From contig JAHKLX010000007.1 in NCBI GenBank assembly GCA_020854835.1, positions 1-64,000 on the forward strand: a stretch of 64,000 bases of DNA, read 5' to 3'. A program made the translations under genes and the position numbers. Within the stretch, counting starts at the first letter, position 1. Every line of letters begins with the position of its first letter. This document shows positions 1-8,158 of this stretch, one piece after another. The notes below the pieces were generated by a model. It searched no databases, was not told where the DNA came from, and saw only the letters and a list, made by a program, of their open reading frames with translations. This stretch comes from Microcaldota archaeon. Its GTDB lineage: Archaea; Micrarchaeota; Micrarchaeia; Anstonellales; JAGGVH01.

Positions 1-3000
1 TTCTGTTGTTTCAACTTGGCATGCATAATCTATACATACGCCTGTGTCTTGCATTACTGAATCTCCAGTACAATACTCATTGTTTAAGTGTGAACACTCT
101 ACATCAATTGTACATTCAACACATCTTGCATCATTTTCATAAATATGTGTTGGTTCTGAATCACACTCATTCATTTCACAATCGCAATTATCTAAACAAG
201 TATTTGGTACATCGTCATATTCATGCCAATCATTTCCTACACAACCACTTAGATAGAAACAGGGTGTGTCTTCACATGGATTATCTTCGTCGCAGGGTGC
301 TGCACACATATCTCTTGAGCATGTATGTTCTAATTCCACAGCATTTACTGTACATACTGCTTCTTCTGATTCTATAACACAGGTAGAAGTGAATGCAGGT
401 CTGAAATCCCAAGTGAATGGAATATCATCGGGTGAATGGAAACAAGTTTCTATTGGTGCTAAATTGTTAACAGCACAATTCTCAACTGTGATTGTATTTG
501 AGTAAACACAATCTCCTGCAGCACAAACCCAATCATCGAAAACAACTGTATTGCCTGAACAGTAATTATCTGTATTATAATTTTTGCAATTTTCTGAACC
601 AGTCACTATAGCTGCACATGTATGTATTGCACTACAATAACCTTCCCGATAAACTTTCGTATTTCCACCAAAAAGACAATAAGTAGTATCTAAATGAGCA
701 CAATCTTCTGGTCTATCTTCAAAAACAAGATTGCCCCCTTCATCACAAATAGCACATGTTCCTGCTGGAGTGCCAGGATAAATATCTGGGTTTGTATCAT
801 CACAATCCAGATTATTGTCAACATACCCTTCAGGAATCATACTTTCTGAACAAGATTCTATAAAATTATCTGGATCTCCATACCCATCTTCATCTGCATC
901 CCTATAAAATGTTGCTGCAGCTGGTAACCCTTCATCAATATAATTACAAGTTCCACCGCCGACTTCACATCTTTTAACTGTGCCATAACTTAATTCAACA
1001 TACCTATGTAATGTCGAACCAATATATGAAGTCCAAGTTTCAGCATCATAATAATCTCCCCAGTGGCATGTTGTTCCATCTTCAGAACCGCCGACACATA
1101 TACCTGCACAATTATTGTCTATCCCATCACAAATCTCATTCATTGCAGGATTTGTATAAATATCATCATCATTGCAATCATACTGTCTGTTTGCCCAGAA
1201 TTCAATATCATTACCAAGAACCATTGATTTTCCAGTACTGCCAAACATGAAATTAGTATAATCATATGTTTGTGTTGAATCAACACTCGAACCTAACGAT
1301 TCATTAAATAAATCATACCCATAACCTGATTCATCTGCATATGTTGCATGTAATAAAGGAATATAATCTGCATAACCATCGCCATCTTTATCTATCTTAA
1401 CACATTCCGCAGTTGGACAGAAAATACCTTGGTATGCTTCTACATCAACATCTAAAAATTCTGGTGTCCAACCTGGAATATAATATGGATTTGGAATTTG
1501 GAATTCTGCTGCTTCACAATTAATTGCAAAACAAAACTCATCAAACTGGCAAACATTTCCCACACTCCCACAATTATATACATCATTATTAAATTTAGGT
1601 ACAACTTCGTTTTTACCATTAAACCATGAACCTACATTCCAGTACGTGTCTTCTTCAGGAATTACATAACTTAAACTTCCTTGTCCATCATGCCAAGGAG
1701 AAGCTGGATCGCTTCTATCATTACAATTTTCATTTATCCAATTAGGAAATCTATTATTTGGACCTAAAAGGGATGCACCAAAATTTGTATTTTTATTTGC
1801 AGTCACAAACATATAATTTTCCTGCCATGCACCACCAACACATTTTTGTTTTGAACCCTCACAAGCACCATATTGATTTGGATTTAAAGGAGGTGACCCC
1901 CCACATGCACTAAATTCTGAAGAACTCATCCAAAAACTTACAAGTGCTGGTGTTACTGATGCAGAACCAGCATGATTAACAACAAGTACATAACCATTAT
2001 CTGCTTCATCCCCATATTCATCTAATACTTCATCCATTTTAACGCGGAAATAAGCATACTTATCTGTTTGTGAAGGCATTGTAAATGAAAATGTTATCAT
2101 CTTAGTTTCATTTGGAGCAATACTATCCAATGTTGTTGTTGCTAAAGTTGAGTAACTTAAACCTCCATAATGTGTTAAATAAGTTAAAGTATCATAACCC
2201 AATGTAAAATCTAAATTAGTTAAAGTACTGGATCCTGCATTATGCACAAAACTTTGTGCTTCTACTGTTCTTCCTGCAACTAAGTTAGGATCAGGAAATT
2301 GTATTTGATTAACAATAATTTCATCGGGTCTATCTTCTTCAACAACATAATCTTCTGTGAAAATAGTGTTATCTAAAGAAGGATCACCAAACAACATTTT
2401 TACCTGCACAACATACATTTTTTGTGCACCCATTTGACTGGTTATATCAACATTAAACATATAATATGAAGCATATTCATATGTAGTATGGCCAAACGTA
2501 CTAGTTGACATTAAATCTCCAGAAGTATCATAAACAAGCATTGTATGATTTCTTAATAAAAGATGTACTGGCATTCTATCATACATATTTATTATTCCTA
2601 AACCAGAATATGCAGTTGTTAATACTGGTCCCCTATTGGGATAGGTTGTATCTCTTAAATTTTTCTCTGCCCAACAATCATCACTATGCTGGAAAAATCC
2701 GGGTTGGCATGCCTCACTTAAAAATATCATGTTTTTATTTGCATTGTTGATATTATTTCCTGCGAAATCATTCAAAATTCCGCCTGCCCCATTATATCTT
2801 GAACCGTGACCATCATAAGTAAATAAAACAGCCCCCTCTTCTGCTGTTTGTCTTTGTTTTGTTTCAAAATTATTTCCATAAAATGAAGGCCTTAAATATT
2901 TTACATTCCATTCTTTTGACATAATAGCTGGAACTGGTTTTTCAAAAAATATTTCTGACGTTGTTGTTTGAGCTTGATTTTCCAAAAAGAAAATTTGGCT

Positions 3001-4617
3001 TGCATAAGTTTTAAGCCATTCTTCTCCTGCTCCTGCAGGATTATCTTCAAAATGTATTGTTTTTCCAACTACTGCAGATAATTGTGCTGTTGTTTGCACT
3101 GGAAAACGACCAACAATAAATGTTATATCATCAAACACACACTCCCCATAAATATCAGAATAACATGTGTCTGTTGCATAATATCTTAATTGCTCATCTG
3201 AATAAGCATCACAATAAGTTCCAGATCCCATCTCACAAAATCTGTTATAAATCATCGCAGTTGGCAAAAACCAATTTGCATTTTGTTCTCCCCTATCTGC
3301 ATCTCCAACTAACAATAAATAACCTGGTTTTTCATCAATCATATGAACTCCTTCCCAATTCTCCCAGGCAAACTGTAAGAAATTTCTAATTCTATGAGAA
3401 TTTGTACCGCTTGTGATGTAAGGCAAAGGAATATCCCCTTCCCTATAATATTGTCCAGTATTAGGATAAGTCGCAACTATATCATCAAAATTAACAATAG
3501 CCACATTAAATCCATTATAATCTTTTTTATGCATTGCAAAATCATAAAGCGGATACGTTGTACTTGGTGAAGCAGGATAAAATGCAGGTGCAGTAATAAT
3601 CAAATAATCAACTTCAATATTTGGATTGGTTAGATCCGCAGCAGTTAATAATTGTGGATTAGATGCAGAACCGCCGGATTTTGTTCCTTTGATTGATTGT
3701 TGTGTTTTTGATTTTGGAGTTGTTGGAGCATATTCATTGCTGTTATACCCCATTTTAGAGATTAAAGTTTCAAACCTAGAAGGAGGCCTTTCAATATTTT
3801 TATAAGGATAATTAATCTCTATTTCTATATGCTCTACTCTATGAACATATGTTTTTCCATCATCAATACCAATCTTTGCAATAGGTACATAAATAGGGAC
3901 CATTTTTATTCCCTCGGCAGCATTCACAGCTTTGCCAATTTTTATTTTTCCTTCAAACATTCCCCCTCTTTCATAAGCTTCTTTGTTTGGTAAAAGACTG
4001 ACAATCAATGGGGGAACGACCTCTTCCTGATCGTTAAATTCTTGAATTTCAGATTTGACAAGTTTTGGAGGGGGTGCAATTCTATAATCAACTTCCTCTT
4101 TGTTTGAATAATAAATATTTGCTGTAGCTTTGACATCTTGTTCAGAAAATTCAGCAGGAACTATCCAATGAACAACAGCATAAGGTATTGCAGGACATTG
4201 GGGGCAATCGGAATAAACTGTTTCCGAATATTCTTCATTTGAATATAGAACAACATATTGAATACCATCAATTATTTGAGATTCTCCTATTTTCAACCCT
4301 GGATCTAACAAATGTATTTTTTGCGTTTTATATTCAACAGGATTCTGAACATTGGTAGGGAGAGTAATAAGTTCAGATTTATCTATTATATTTACAACAG
4401 GTTCAGAAATACTACTCTCAGGAATAGCAACAGGTGTTGGAGAAATAGGTTTTTCAACTGGTGGTCCAACAGGCACAATCCTATCATTTGACAAAATTGT
4501 TGCATCTGAAATCCTTGTAGGTTTAAGTCCTGAAACATCGCGGACTGTGTTTAATTGAGCATAACTCATGTTTAATAATACTATTAATATTAGTACTGTA
4601 AAAAGTTTTCTATCCAT
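1..4617 (-). CDS. Gingipain-like C25 cysteine protease with MopE-type repeats (3' partial)
   Basis: The minus frame is open from an ATG at 4617 to the left edge (1539 codons), so the C-terminus is missing. A GGGGGAGAT ribosome site precedes the ATG. Residues 1-20 form a signal peptide (hydrophobic core LFTVLILIVLL, then SYA-Q), so the protein is exported. The middle part carries the two catalytic motifs of peptidase family C25: TYDGHGSRYNG with His604 and FLSEACQPG with Cys637. The 33-residue spacing equals that of the gingipain R catalytic pair. A CARDB-like beta domain follows, then two calcium-type acidic repeats of the MopE kind (DKDGDGYAD with DCNDDDIYTNP near 1146, and DADEDGYGD with DCDDTNPDIYPG near 1270). 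The last 270 residues are Cys-rich. Likely a surface or secreted protease for protein scavenging or cell contact; the role is inferred, the protease fold is well supported. Confidence 0.88.
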   Translation of the reverse strand, partial: MDRKLFTVLILIVLLNMSYAQLNTVRDVSGLKPTRISDATILSNDRIVPVGPPVEKPISPTPVAIPESSISEPVVNIIDKSELITLPTNVQNPVEYKTQKIHLLDPGLKIGESQIIDGIQYVVLYSNEEYSETVYSDCPQCPAIPYAVVHWIVPAEFSEQDVKATANIYYSNKEEVDYRIAPPPKLVKSEIQEFNDQEEVVPPLIVSLLPNKEAYERGGMFEGKIKIGKAVNAAEGIKMVPIYVPIAKIGIDDGKTYVHRVEHIEIEINYPYKNIERPPSRFETLISKMGYNSNEYAPTTPKSKTQQSIKGTKSGGSASNPQLLTAADLTNPNIEVDYLIITAPAFYPASPSTTYPLYDFAMHKKDYNGFNVAIVNFDDIVATYPNTGQYYREGDIPLPYITSGTNSHRIRNFLQFAWENWEGVHMIDEKPGYLLLVGDADRGEQNANWFLPTAMIYNRFCEMGSGTYCDAYSDEQLRYYATDTCYSDIYGECVFDDITFIVGRFPVQTTAQLSAVVGKTIHFEDNPAGAGEEWLKTYASQIFFLENQAQTTTSEIFFEKPVPAIMSKEWNVKYLRPSFYGNNFETKQRQTAEEGAVLFTYDGHGSRYNGAGGILNDFAGNNINNANKNMIFLSEACQPGFFQHSDDCWAEKNLRDTTYPNRGPVLTTAYSGLGIINMYDRMPVHLLLRNHTMLVYDTSGDLMSTSTFGHTTYEYASYYMFNVDITSQMGAQKMYVVQVKMLFGDPSLDNTIFTEDYVVEEDRPDEIIVNQIQFPDPNLVAGRTVEAQSFVHNAGSSTLTNLDFTLGYDTLTYLTHYGGLSYSTLATTTLDSIAPNETKMITFSFTMPSQTDKYAYFRVKMDEVLDEYGDEADNGYVLVVNHAGSASVTPALVSFWMSSSEFSACGGSPPLNPNQYGACEGSKQKCVGGAWQENYMFVTANKNTNFGASLLGPNNRFPNWINENCNDRSDPASPWHDGQGSLSYVIPEEDTYWNVGSWFNGKNEVVPKFNNDVYNCGSVGNVCQFDEFCFAINCEAAEFQIPNPYYIPGWTPEFLDVDVEAYQGIFCPTAECVKIDKDGDGYADYIPLLHATYADESGYGYDLFNESLGSSVDSTQTYDYTNFMFGSTGKSMVLGNDIEFWANRQYDCNDDDIYTNPAMNEICDGIDNNCAGICVGGSEDGTTCHWGDYYDAETWTSYIGSTLHRYVELSYGTVKRCEVGGGTCNYIDEGLPAAATFYRDADEDGYGDPDNFIESCSESMIPEGYVDNNLDCDDTNPDIYPGTPAGTCAICDEGGNLVFEDRPEDCAHLDTTYCLFGGNTKVYREGYCSAIHTCAAIVTGSENCKNYNTDNYCSGNTVVFDDWVCAAGDCVYSNTITVENCAVNNLAPIETCFHSPDDIPFTWDFRPAFTSTCVIESEEAVCTVNAVELEHTCSRDMCAAPCDEDNPCEDTPCFYLSGCVGNDWHEYDDVPNTCLDNCDCEMNECDSEPTHIYENDARCVECTIDVECSHLNNEYCTGDSVMQDTGVCIDYACQVETTE

Positions 4618-4729
4618 ATCTATCTCCCCCAGATTTAATAACTAATAGTAAATGTGGTTAAAAATGTTTATAAAGATGTGGGATTAAGTTTTGAAAAGAT
4701 TATTTAAAAAGAAAAAGGAAAAAAAGAAA
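4618..4729 (-). promoter_or_regulatory. Promoter of the C25 protease gene and T-rich terminator of the DUF4139 gene
   Basis: Read on the minus strand, the stretch 4729-4704 is T-rich (runs of 5-7 T), matching an archaeal oligo-T terminator just after the DUF4139 stop. A TATA-like CTTTATAAACAT lies near 4665-4677, followed by an A/T-rich leader and a GGGGGAGAT ribosome site about 5 nt before the ATG at 4617. The protease gene is therefore probably its own transcription unit. Confidence 0.5.
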
Positions 4730-6049
4730 TTACCACCATCTGTGAACGGTGTAAGTTAAAGTAACTTCTTGTCCTGCCGGAACGTTAATTGTCCATTTGG
4801 CTCTGCTCGAAGATTCTTTTTTATAAGGCAAGTTTGAAGTTTTTATTTCCCAGTTAGAATAACTGGTCATTGAACCGATAACCTCAACGGTAACATCCTC
4901 ATTCTTTGTATTAGATAATTTAACACTTTGAGAAATGTATTCGGATCTTCCCTGTCTTGTCTGGTCTGTTCTTGTTGTTTCAGCAGTTACATCAAAGGCT
5001 TTTCCTATGTTGAGTGTTACAATTTCATTCAGAGGAGTGTTTGAAATTCTATCTTCTCCTGCAAGCATATATCCTCCGAATCCATTGTCTGTATAAACCC
5101 TAACTGTTCCTGCAGGTAACTCTACTCCACCGTTTGCTAAACTGTTTTCGAATTCCAATGAAACGTCTACTGGGACAGAAGAACCTGTACCATATGATGA
5201 ATAAGGAACTGTGTAAGTGTATTTCTTTTGGGCAGGAATTTCAATATCTACCAAAGAAACAACAGTTGTTTCACCATAGTTCAAACTGGTTTTTCCAGGG
5301 ATATTGTACGCATGATATTCAAAAGCACTTGCTTCTTCTGTAGAAGAATAACCTCCTGCACTCATTGGCACAGCATCTTCAGCATACATATACCTATCAT
5401 AATCATAAGTTGTATATGTTTTTGAAACTCTGTTTATGTTTCCTGAAATTAGTGTGACGTCTGCGTTTTCAAAATCACCCGCATTATTTGTTATTTGTGC
5501 GAGACCATTCAAAATCAATCTGTTATTTTTGAAAACTGCATTGTATTGTGCAGACCAATCCAATCCTGTTGTCATATACAAAATATTTGCAGTATTCTGG
5601 CCGTTACAATTAGAATTTGTGTTCAATTTTAACATTGGAGAAGATGTGCCCGAGTATTCAATCAATGAAATTTGATCCATTGGTAGAATGAATGTTTTAT
5701 CTGCTGTTTCCAAAAGTAAAGCATTTCCAGAATAAAAACCTCCTGACAAAATTTTCCCTGTATAAACAGCACCATTTATCATTGTTACTGTTATTGTTTT
5801 TTCTACAAAGGTTGTTGTTCCAGGATCATAATGTTGTGACAAAGTTGTGAAACAGTTTGATGAAACTACAACGCTTTCGGGAAGTATTTTGTAAGGCATG
5901 TTGAAATCAATTTTCTGAATGCCGTTGTTTAAATTAACTGACCTTGCCTCAGTAATGGTCGCATACCCTGCCCCGATGCTTATCGAAGTCGCATTAATTA
6001 CTACACTTAAAATACAAAGTGTCATTAAAACATTCAGTATGTTTTTCAT
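4730..6049 (-). CDS. Exported DUF4139 domain protein
   Basis: 439 residues. The ATG at 6049 is preferred over an upstream in-frame start because TAGGTGATTAT precedes it and because it places a signal peptide (MKNILNVLMTLCILSVVINA) at the N-terminus. The C-terminal half has the DUF4139 pattern: LPAGTVRVY, then GEDRISNTPLNE and an IGKAFDV segment, ending in beta strands with a final RWW. DUF4139 proteins are mostly beta, exported and of unknown function. The gene lies downstream of the DUF5320-DUF134 operon with a 59-nt gap, so it may be transcribed separately. Family assignment is firm; the function is unknown. Confidence 0.8.
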   Translation of the reverse strand: MKNILNVLMTLCILSVVINATSISIGAGYATITEARSVNLNNGIQKIDFNMPYKILPESVVVSSNCFTTLSQHYDPGTTTFVEKTITVTMINGAVYTGKILSGGFYSGNALLLETADKTFILPMDQISLIEYSGTSSPMLKLNTNSNCNGQNTANILYMTTGLDWSAQYNAVFKNNRLILNGLAQITNNAGDFENADVTLISGNINRVSKTYTTYDYDRYMYAEDAVPMSAGGYSSTEEASAFEYHAYNIPGKTSLNYGETTVVSLVDIEIPAQKKYTYTVPYSSYGTGSSVPVDVSLEFENSLANGGVELPAGTVRVYTDNGFGGYMLAGEDRISNTPLNEIVTLNIGKAFDVTAETTRTDQTRQGRSEYISQSVKLSNTKNEDVTVEVIGSMTSYSNWEIKTSNLPYKKESSSRAKWTINVPAGQEVTLTYTVHRWW

Positions 6050-6108
6050 ATAATCACCTAAAAATAAAAAGAAACTAAGATTTAAAAAGCTTGTATAAAC
6101 TGTTAGGT

Positions 6109-6483
6109 TTAATCCTTGGGTCTGATACACCCTGCTAAATTACTTAATCTTCTTCTACCTCTACCGAAACCGCCGCTTCCTTTAAAACCAGGAGTTACCC
6201 ATTTATCTCCTTCAATTTTAATGATTTTGCCATTTATCAGGGCATCAGCTATTTTCTTTTCAAAACTAGCAATTAACCGATGAAGAGTTGGTTGAGAAAT
6301 CCCCATTTGTTTTGCTGCTTCAATTTGAGATAATTCCTGGAGTGAGGTTAAACGAACTGCCTCCAACTCATCATAGTTAATTATAACCTCTTCAGGAATA
6401 TCAGTTACAGGTATACCTATTGGCTTATAACAATTTGAACATGGGAATTTCCCTATCCTCCTGAATCTTCTTGGCCTTGGCAT
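6109..6483 (-). CDS. DUF134 (UPF0251) predicted DNA-binding protein
   Basis: 124 residues. It begins MPRPRRFRRIG, has a Cys pair (CSNC, possibly metal-binding), then the DUF134 block DELEAVRLTSLQELSQIEAAKQMGISQPTLHR (given here over residues about 38-69), which includes a helix-turn-helix. It starts one base after the stop of the NifX-like gene, so the two are translationally coupled. DUF134 genes are often found beside NifX/NifB-like genes and probably act as metal- or redox-linked regulators. The 18-bp palindrome upstream of this operon (8073-8090) is a candidate target, which would make the operon autoregulated (inference). Confidence 0.85.
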   Translation of the reverse strand: MPRPRRFRRIGKFPCSNCYKPIGIPVTDIPEEVIINYDELEAVRLTSLQELSQIEAAKQMGISQPTLHRLIASFEKKIADALINGKIIKIEGDKWVTPGFKGSGGFGRGRRRLSNLAGCIRPKD

Positions 6484-6786
6484 TTAAATTTCCTCTAAAA
6501 CTTCTTTCACTGTTTTATTGTTAACAACTTTGTATTTAATATTCTTTTCCTCCAAAGCCCCAACCATGTTTTGACCAAAGCTTCCAGCAACAGTTAATTC
6601 AACATTTTCATTTGAAAGCATTTGAGCAACACTATAACCTGCCCCGCCACTTCCAAATTGAAAGGGGTTTTTGATTGTTTTAATTAATTTTTTATTTTCA
6701 AAAATTAAATAAAATGGTGCTCTGGCACTTATGTTGTCAACTTCTGAGTTAACATTTTCGTGTTTTGCTGCTATTGCTATTTTCAT
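6484..6786 (-). CDS. NifX/NifB-like dinitrogenase cofactor-domain protein
   Basis: 100 residues, the typical size of a stand-alone NifX/NifB C-terminal domain (ribonuclease H-like fold). It begins MKIAIAAKHENVNSEVDNISARAPFY and contains the glycine-rich GSGGAGYSVAQ and the family pattern AGSFGQNMVGALEE. In nitrogenase systems such domains carry FeMo-cofactor precursors. No nif genes are seen here, and in archaea lacking nitrogenase the role is thought to be Fe-S or metal cluster carriage. AGGTGATAAA precedes the ATG. It sits fourth in a five-gene operon with two permease halves and a DUF134 regulator. Confidence 0.85.
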   Translation of the reverse strand: MKIAIAAKHENVNSEVDNISARAPFYLIFENKKLIKTIKNPFQFGSGGAGYSVAQMLSNENVELTVAGSFGQNMVGALEEKNIKYKVVNNKTVKEVLEEI

Positions 6787-6823
6787 TTTATCACCTCTTT
6801 AAAACCTTTTAGGCTTTTCAAAT

Positions 6824-7345
6824 TCATAAGTCTTTTCGAGACTTGATCACCTCAAGATCTAATATTTTTTCTACAACTAAACCGTTCAAAATTGACATTG
6901 AAAACATAACAACTGTCAAAACAATTGTGTATGTTAATCCAAAATAAAAAATCAACATAGGGAGTAAAGCAGGTTTGATGGCGCGGTTGTAAAGAAAAAT
7001 TGAAATCAAAGAATTCTTAACTCCATTTTTTTGCATTTCGTTTAGCAGAGGATACCACATGTAAATGGGGCCTGTTGAAATAATTCCTGCAAAGCCTGCA
7101 ATAAACCATCCCCATGCATTATGTTTTTTTTCAATTAATTTTACAAGCTTTTTTGGATCAATAAAATAATCTGTTAAAACAAACAAAATAAAAACCAAAA
7201 TAAAAATAGGAATGATATCAAAGATTATTGAAAAAAATCTGTTCAATGAAACATCCCATGAATTGGTTGAAAATGTTACTAAGAGAAACAGGAAAATTGA
7301 ACCCATCATAAAATATAAAGTTTTGTTGTCTGTTTCTTCTTTCAC
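6824..7345 (-). CDS. Membrane permease, second half-size subunit (DUF318/ArsP-like)
   Basis: 173 residues with four to five hydrophobic segments. A segment near residues 83-110 (HNAWGWFIAGFAGIISTGPIYMW) matches the glycine/proline-rich core of DUF318 (ArsP_1) permeases. The GTG start at 7345 overlaps the TGA of the preceding gene by 4 nt (GTGA), and GGCGTGAT gives a ribosome site. Full-length DUF318 permeases are about 300 residues, so this and the next gene upstream look like a split permease. The transported substrate cannot be read from sequence; the neighbouring NifX-like and DUF134 genes hint at a metal or metalloid. Confidence 0.65.
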   Translation of the reverse strand: MKEETDNKTLYFMMGSIFLFLLVTFSTNSWDVSLNRFFSIIFDIIPIFILVFILFVLTDYFIDPKKLVKLIEKKHNAWGWFIAGFAGIISTGPIYMWYPLLNEMQKNGVKNSLISIFLYNRAIKPALLPMLIFYFGLTYTIVLTVVMFSMSILNGLVVEKILDLEVIKSRKDL

Positions 7346-7764
7346 CCTATCACGCCCACTATTCCGACTGTTACTACAGCCACAATTATTGAAAAAATAA
7401 AAGCAACAACATTTCTAACAATTGCAAATTTCGTTCCTAAGAGCATTGATTCTGCAGGAAATTGGAAAACCCCAACAGTGACCCATGCAACAATAAAGGA
7501 TGTAACTGCAATCAAACTTATTCCGTGATTCAACAATTCACCCCCTATAATATAACTTTCAATTGGATTGCCAGCAATAATACTGCCTATACTCGCACCA
7601 ATTATTGGATCAATCAAAGGATGAATTCCAAAAATAAGGGAATAAAAAGAAGAGGAGATATGAACCATAATCAAAGTCAGCAGCAGAATTAACCCTATAA
7701 AAACGGGCATAATTCTGCCAAACATCTTGGCTGACTTTTTAATGGACTGGTTTAAATTATTCAT
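7342..7764 (-). CDS. Membrane permease, first half-size subunit (DUF318/ArsP-like)
   Basis: 140 residues, four hydrophobic segments. The loop GIHPLIDPIIGASIGSIIAG followed by NPIESYIIGGELL resembles the conserved N-terminal repeat of DUF318/ArsP permeases. Its ATG overlaps the stop of the DUF5320 gene (ATGA), and its own TGA overlaps the GTG start of the second half. The pair would make one heterodimeric or pseudo-symmetric transporter (inference from size, order and coupling). Substrate unknown. Confidence 0.65.
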   Translation of the reverse strand: MNNLNQSIKKSAKMFGRIMPVFIGLILLLTLIMVHISSSFYSLIFGIHPLIDPIIGASIGSIIAGNPIESYIIGGELLNHGISLIAVTSFIVAWVTVGVFQFPAESMLLGTKFAIVRNVVAFIFSIIVAVVTVGIVGVIG

Positions 7765-8033
7765 TTCTCCAACTCTTTGAGCCTTTTAAGAATTTCTTGT
7801 TTTTCTTGTTCCATGTCTTCTAAATATGCTTTTAAGTCTTTTAGCTCATCTTCTTTTGTGTATTGGGATTCTGCATAGGCTGGTCCAAAGCAAGGTCCAC
7901 AACATCTGCCGTATCCAAAGCCTCTTCCGTATCCAAAGCCTCTTCCTCTTGCATAACCTCTTGCGCAAGGTCCAAAGCCTCTTCCTGTTAAAGGTCCTCT
8001 TCCTTCAGGTCCTGTTCCATCTCTATTTGCCAT
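7761..8033 (-). CDS. DUF5320 domain small Gly/Arg/Cys-rich protein
   Basis: 90 residues from the ATG at 8033, chosen because AAAGGAGGTG, the strongest ribosome site nearby, lies 6 nt upstream. An alternative GTG at 8042 lies inside that ribosome site. The N-terminus MANRDGTGPEGRGPLTGRG is the DUF5320 signature. It is followed by a GRGFGYGRGFGYG repeat (an 18-bp DNA tandem duplication around 7911-7946), a CCGPCFG cluster that could bind metal, and a C-terminal coiled coil (DELKDLKAYLEDMEQEKQEI). DUF5320 genes commonly travel with NifX-like and DUF134 genes. It is the first gene of the operon. Function unknown. Confidence 0.85.
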   Translation of the reverse strand: MANRDGTGPEGRGPLTGRGFGPCARGYARGRGFGYGRGFGYGRCCGPCFGPAYAESQYTKEDELKDLKAYLEDMEQEKQEILKRLKELEK

Positions 8034-8158
8034 ATTTTTCACCTCCTTTTGAATTATTATTCACATATACTATATGAATATATATTCATAATGTTTATAA
8101 ACATATCGTTCATCCGAGATAAACAAACGTTTTTAAATATTAAAAACGAGCAAAAAAT
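8034..8158. promoter_or_regulatory. Divergent promoter region with two palindromic operator candidates
   Basis: The region separates the DUF5320 operon (minus) from the ROK gene (plus). It holds a perfect 18-bp palindrome at 8073-8090 (TATGAATAT/ATATTCATA) facing the minus operon. A second inverted repeat at 8128-8148 (CGTTTTTAA, 3-nt spacer, TTAAAAACG) overlaps the TATA-like TTTTTAAATATT of the ROK gene. The ROK ATG at 8159 lies about 24 nt after this TATA and has no Shine-Dalgarno site, so that transcript is probably leaderless. Confidence 0.55.

Noticed and set aside
6-4558. Several short plus-strand reading frames rich in His, Leu and Tyr
   Set aside because: They are antisense shadows of the continuous minus-strand C25 protease frame, which shows signal peptide and catalytic motifs.
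6050-6130. Longer N-terminus for the DUF4139 protein starting at 6130
   Set aside because: The extra residues precede a proper ribosome site and signal peptide at 6049, and the upstream ATG would overlap the end of the DUF134 gene.
7911-7946. Tandem 18-bp repeat that could look like a repeat array
   Set aside because: It lies in frame inside the DUF5320 gene and encodes the GRGFGY repeat; no spacers, so not CRISPR.
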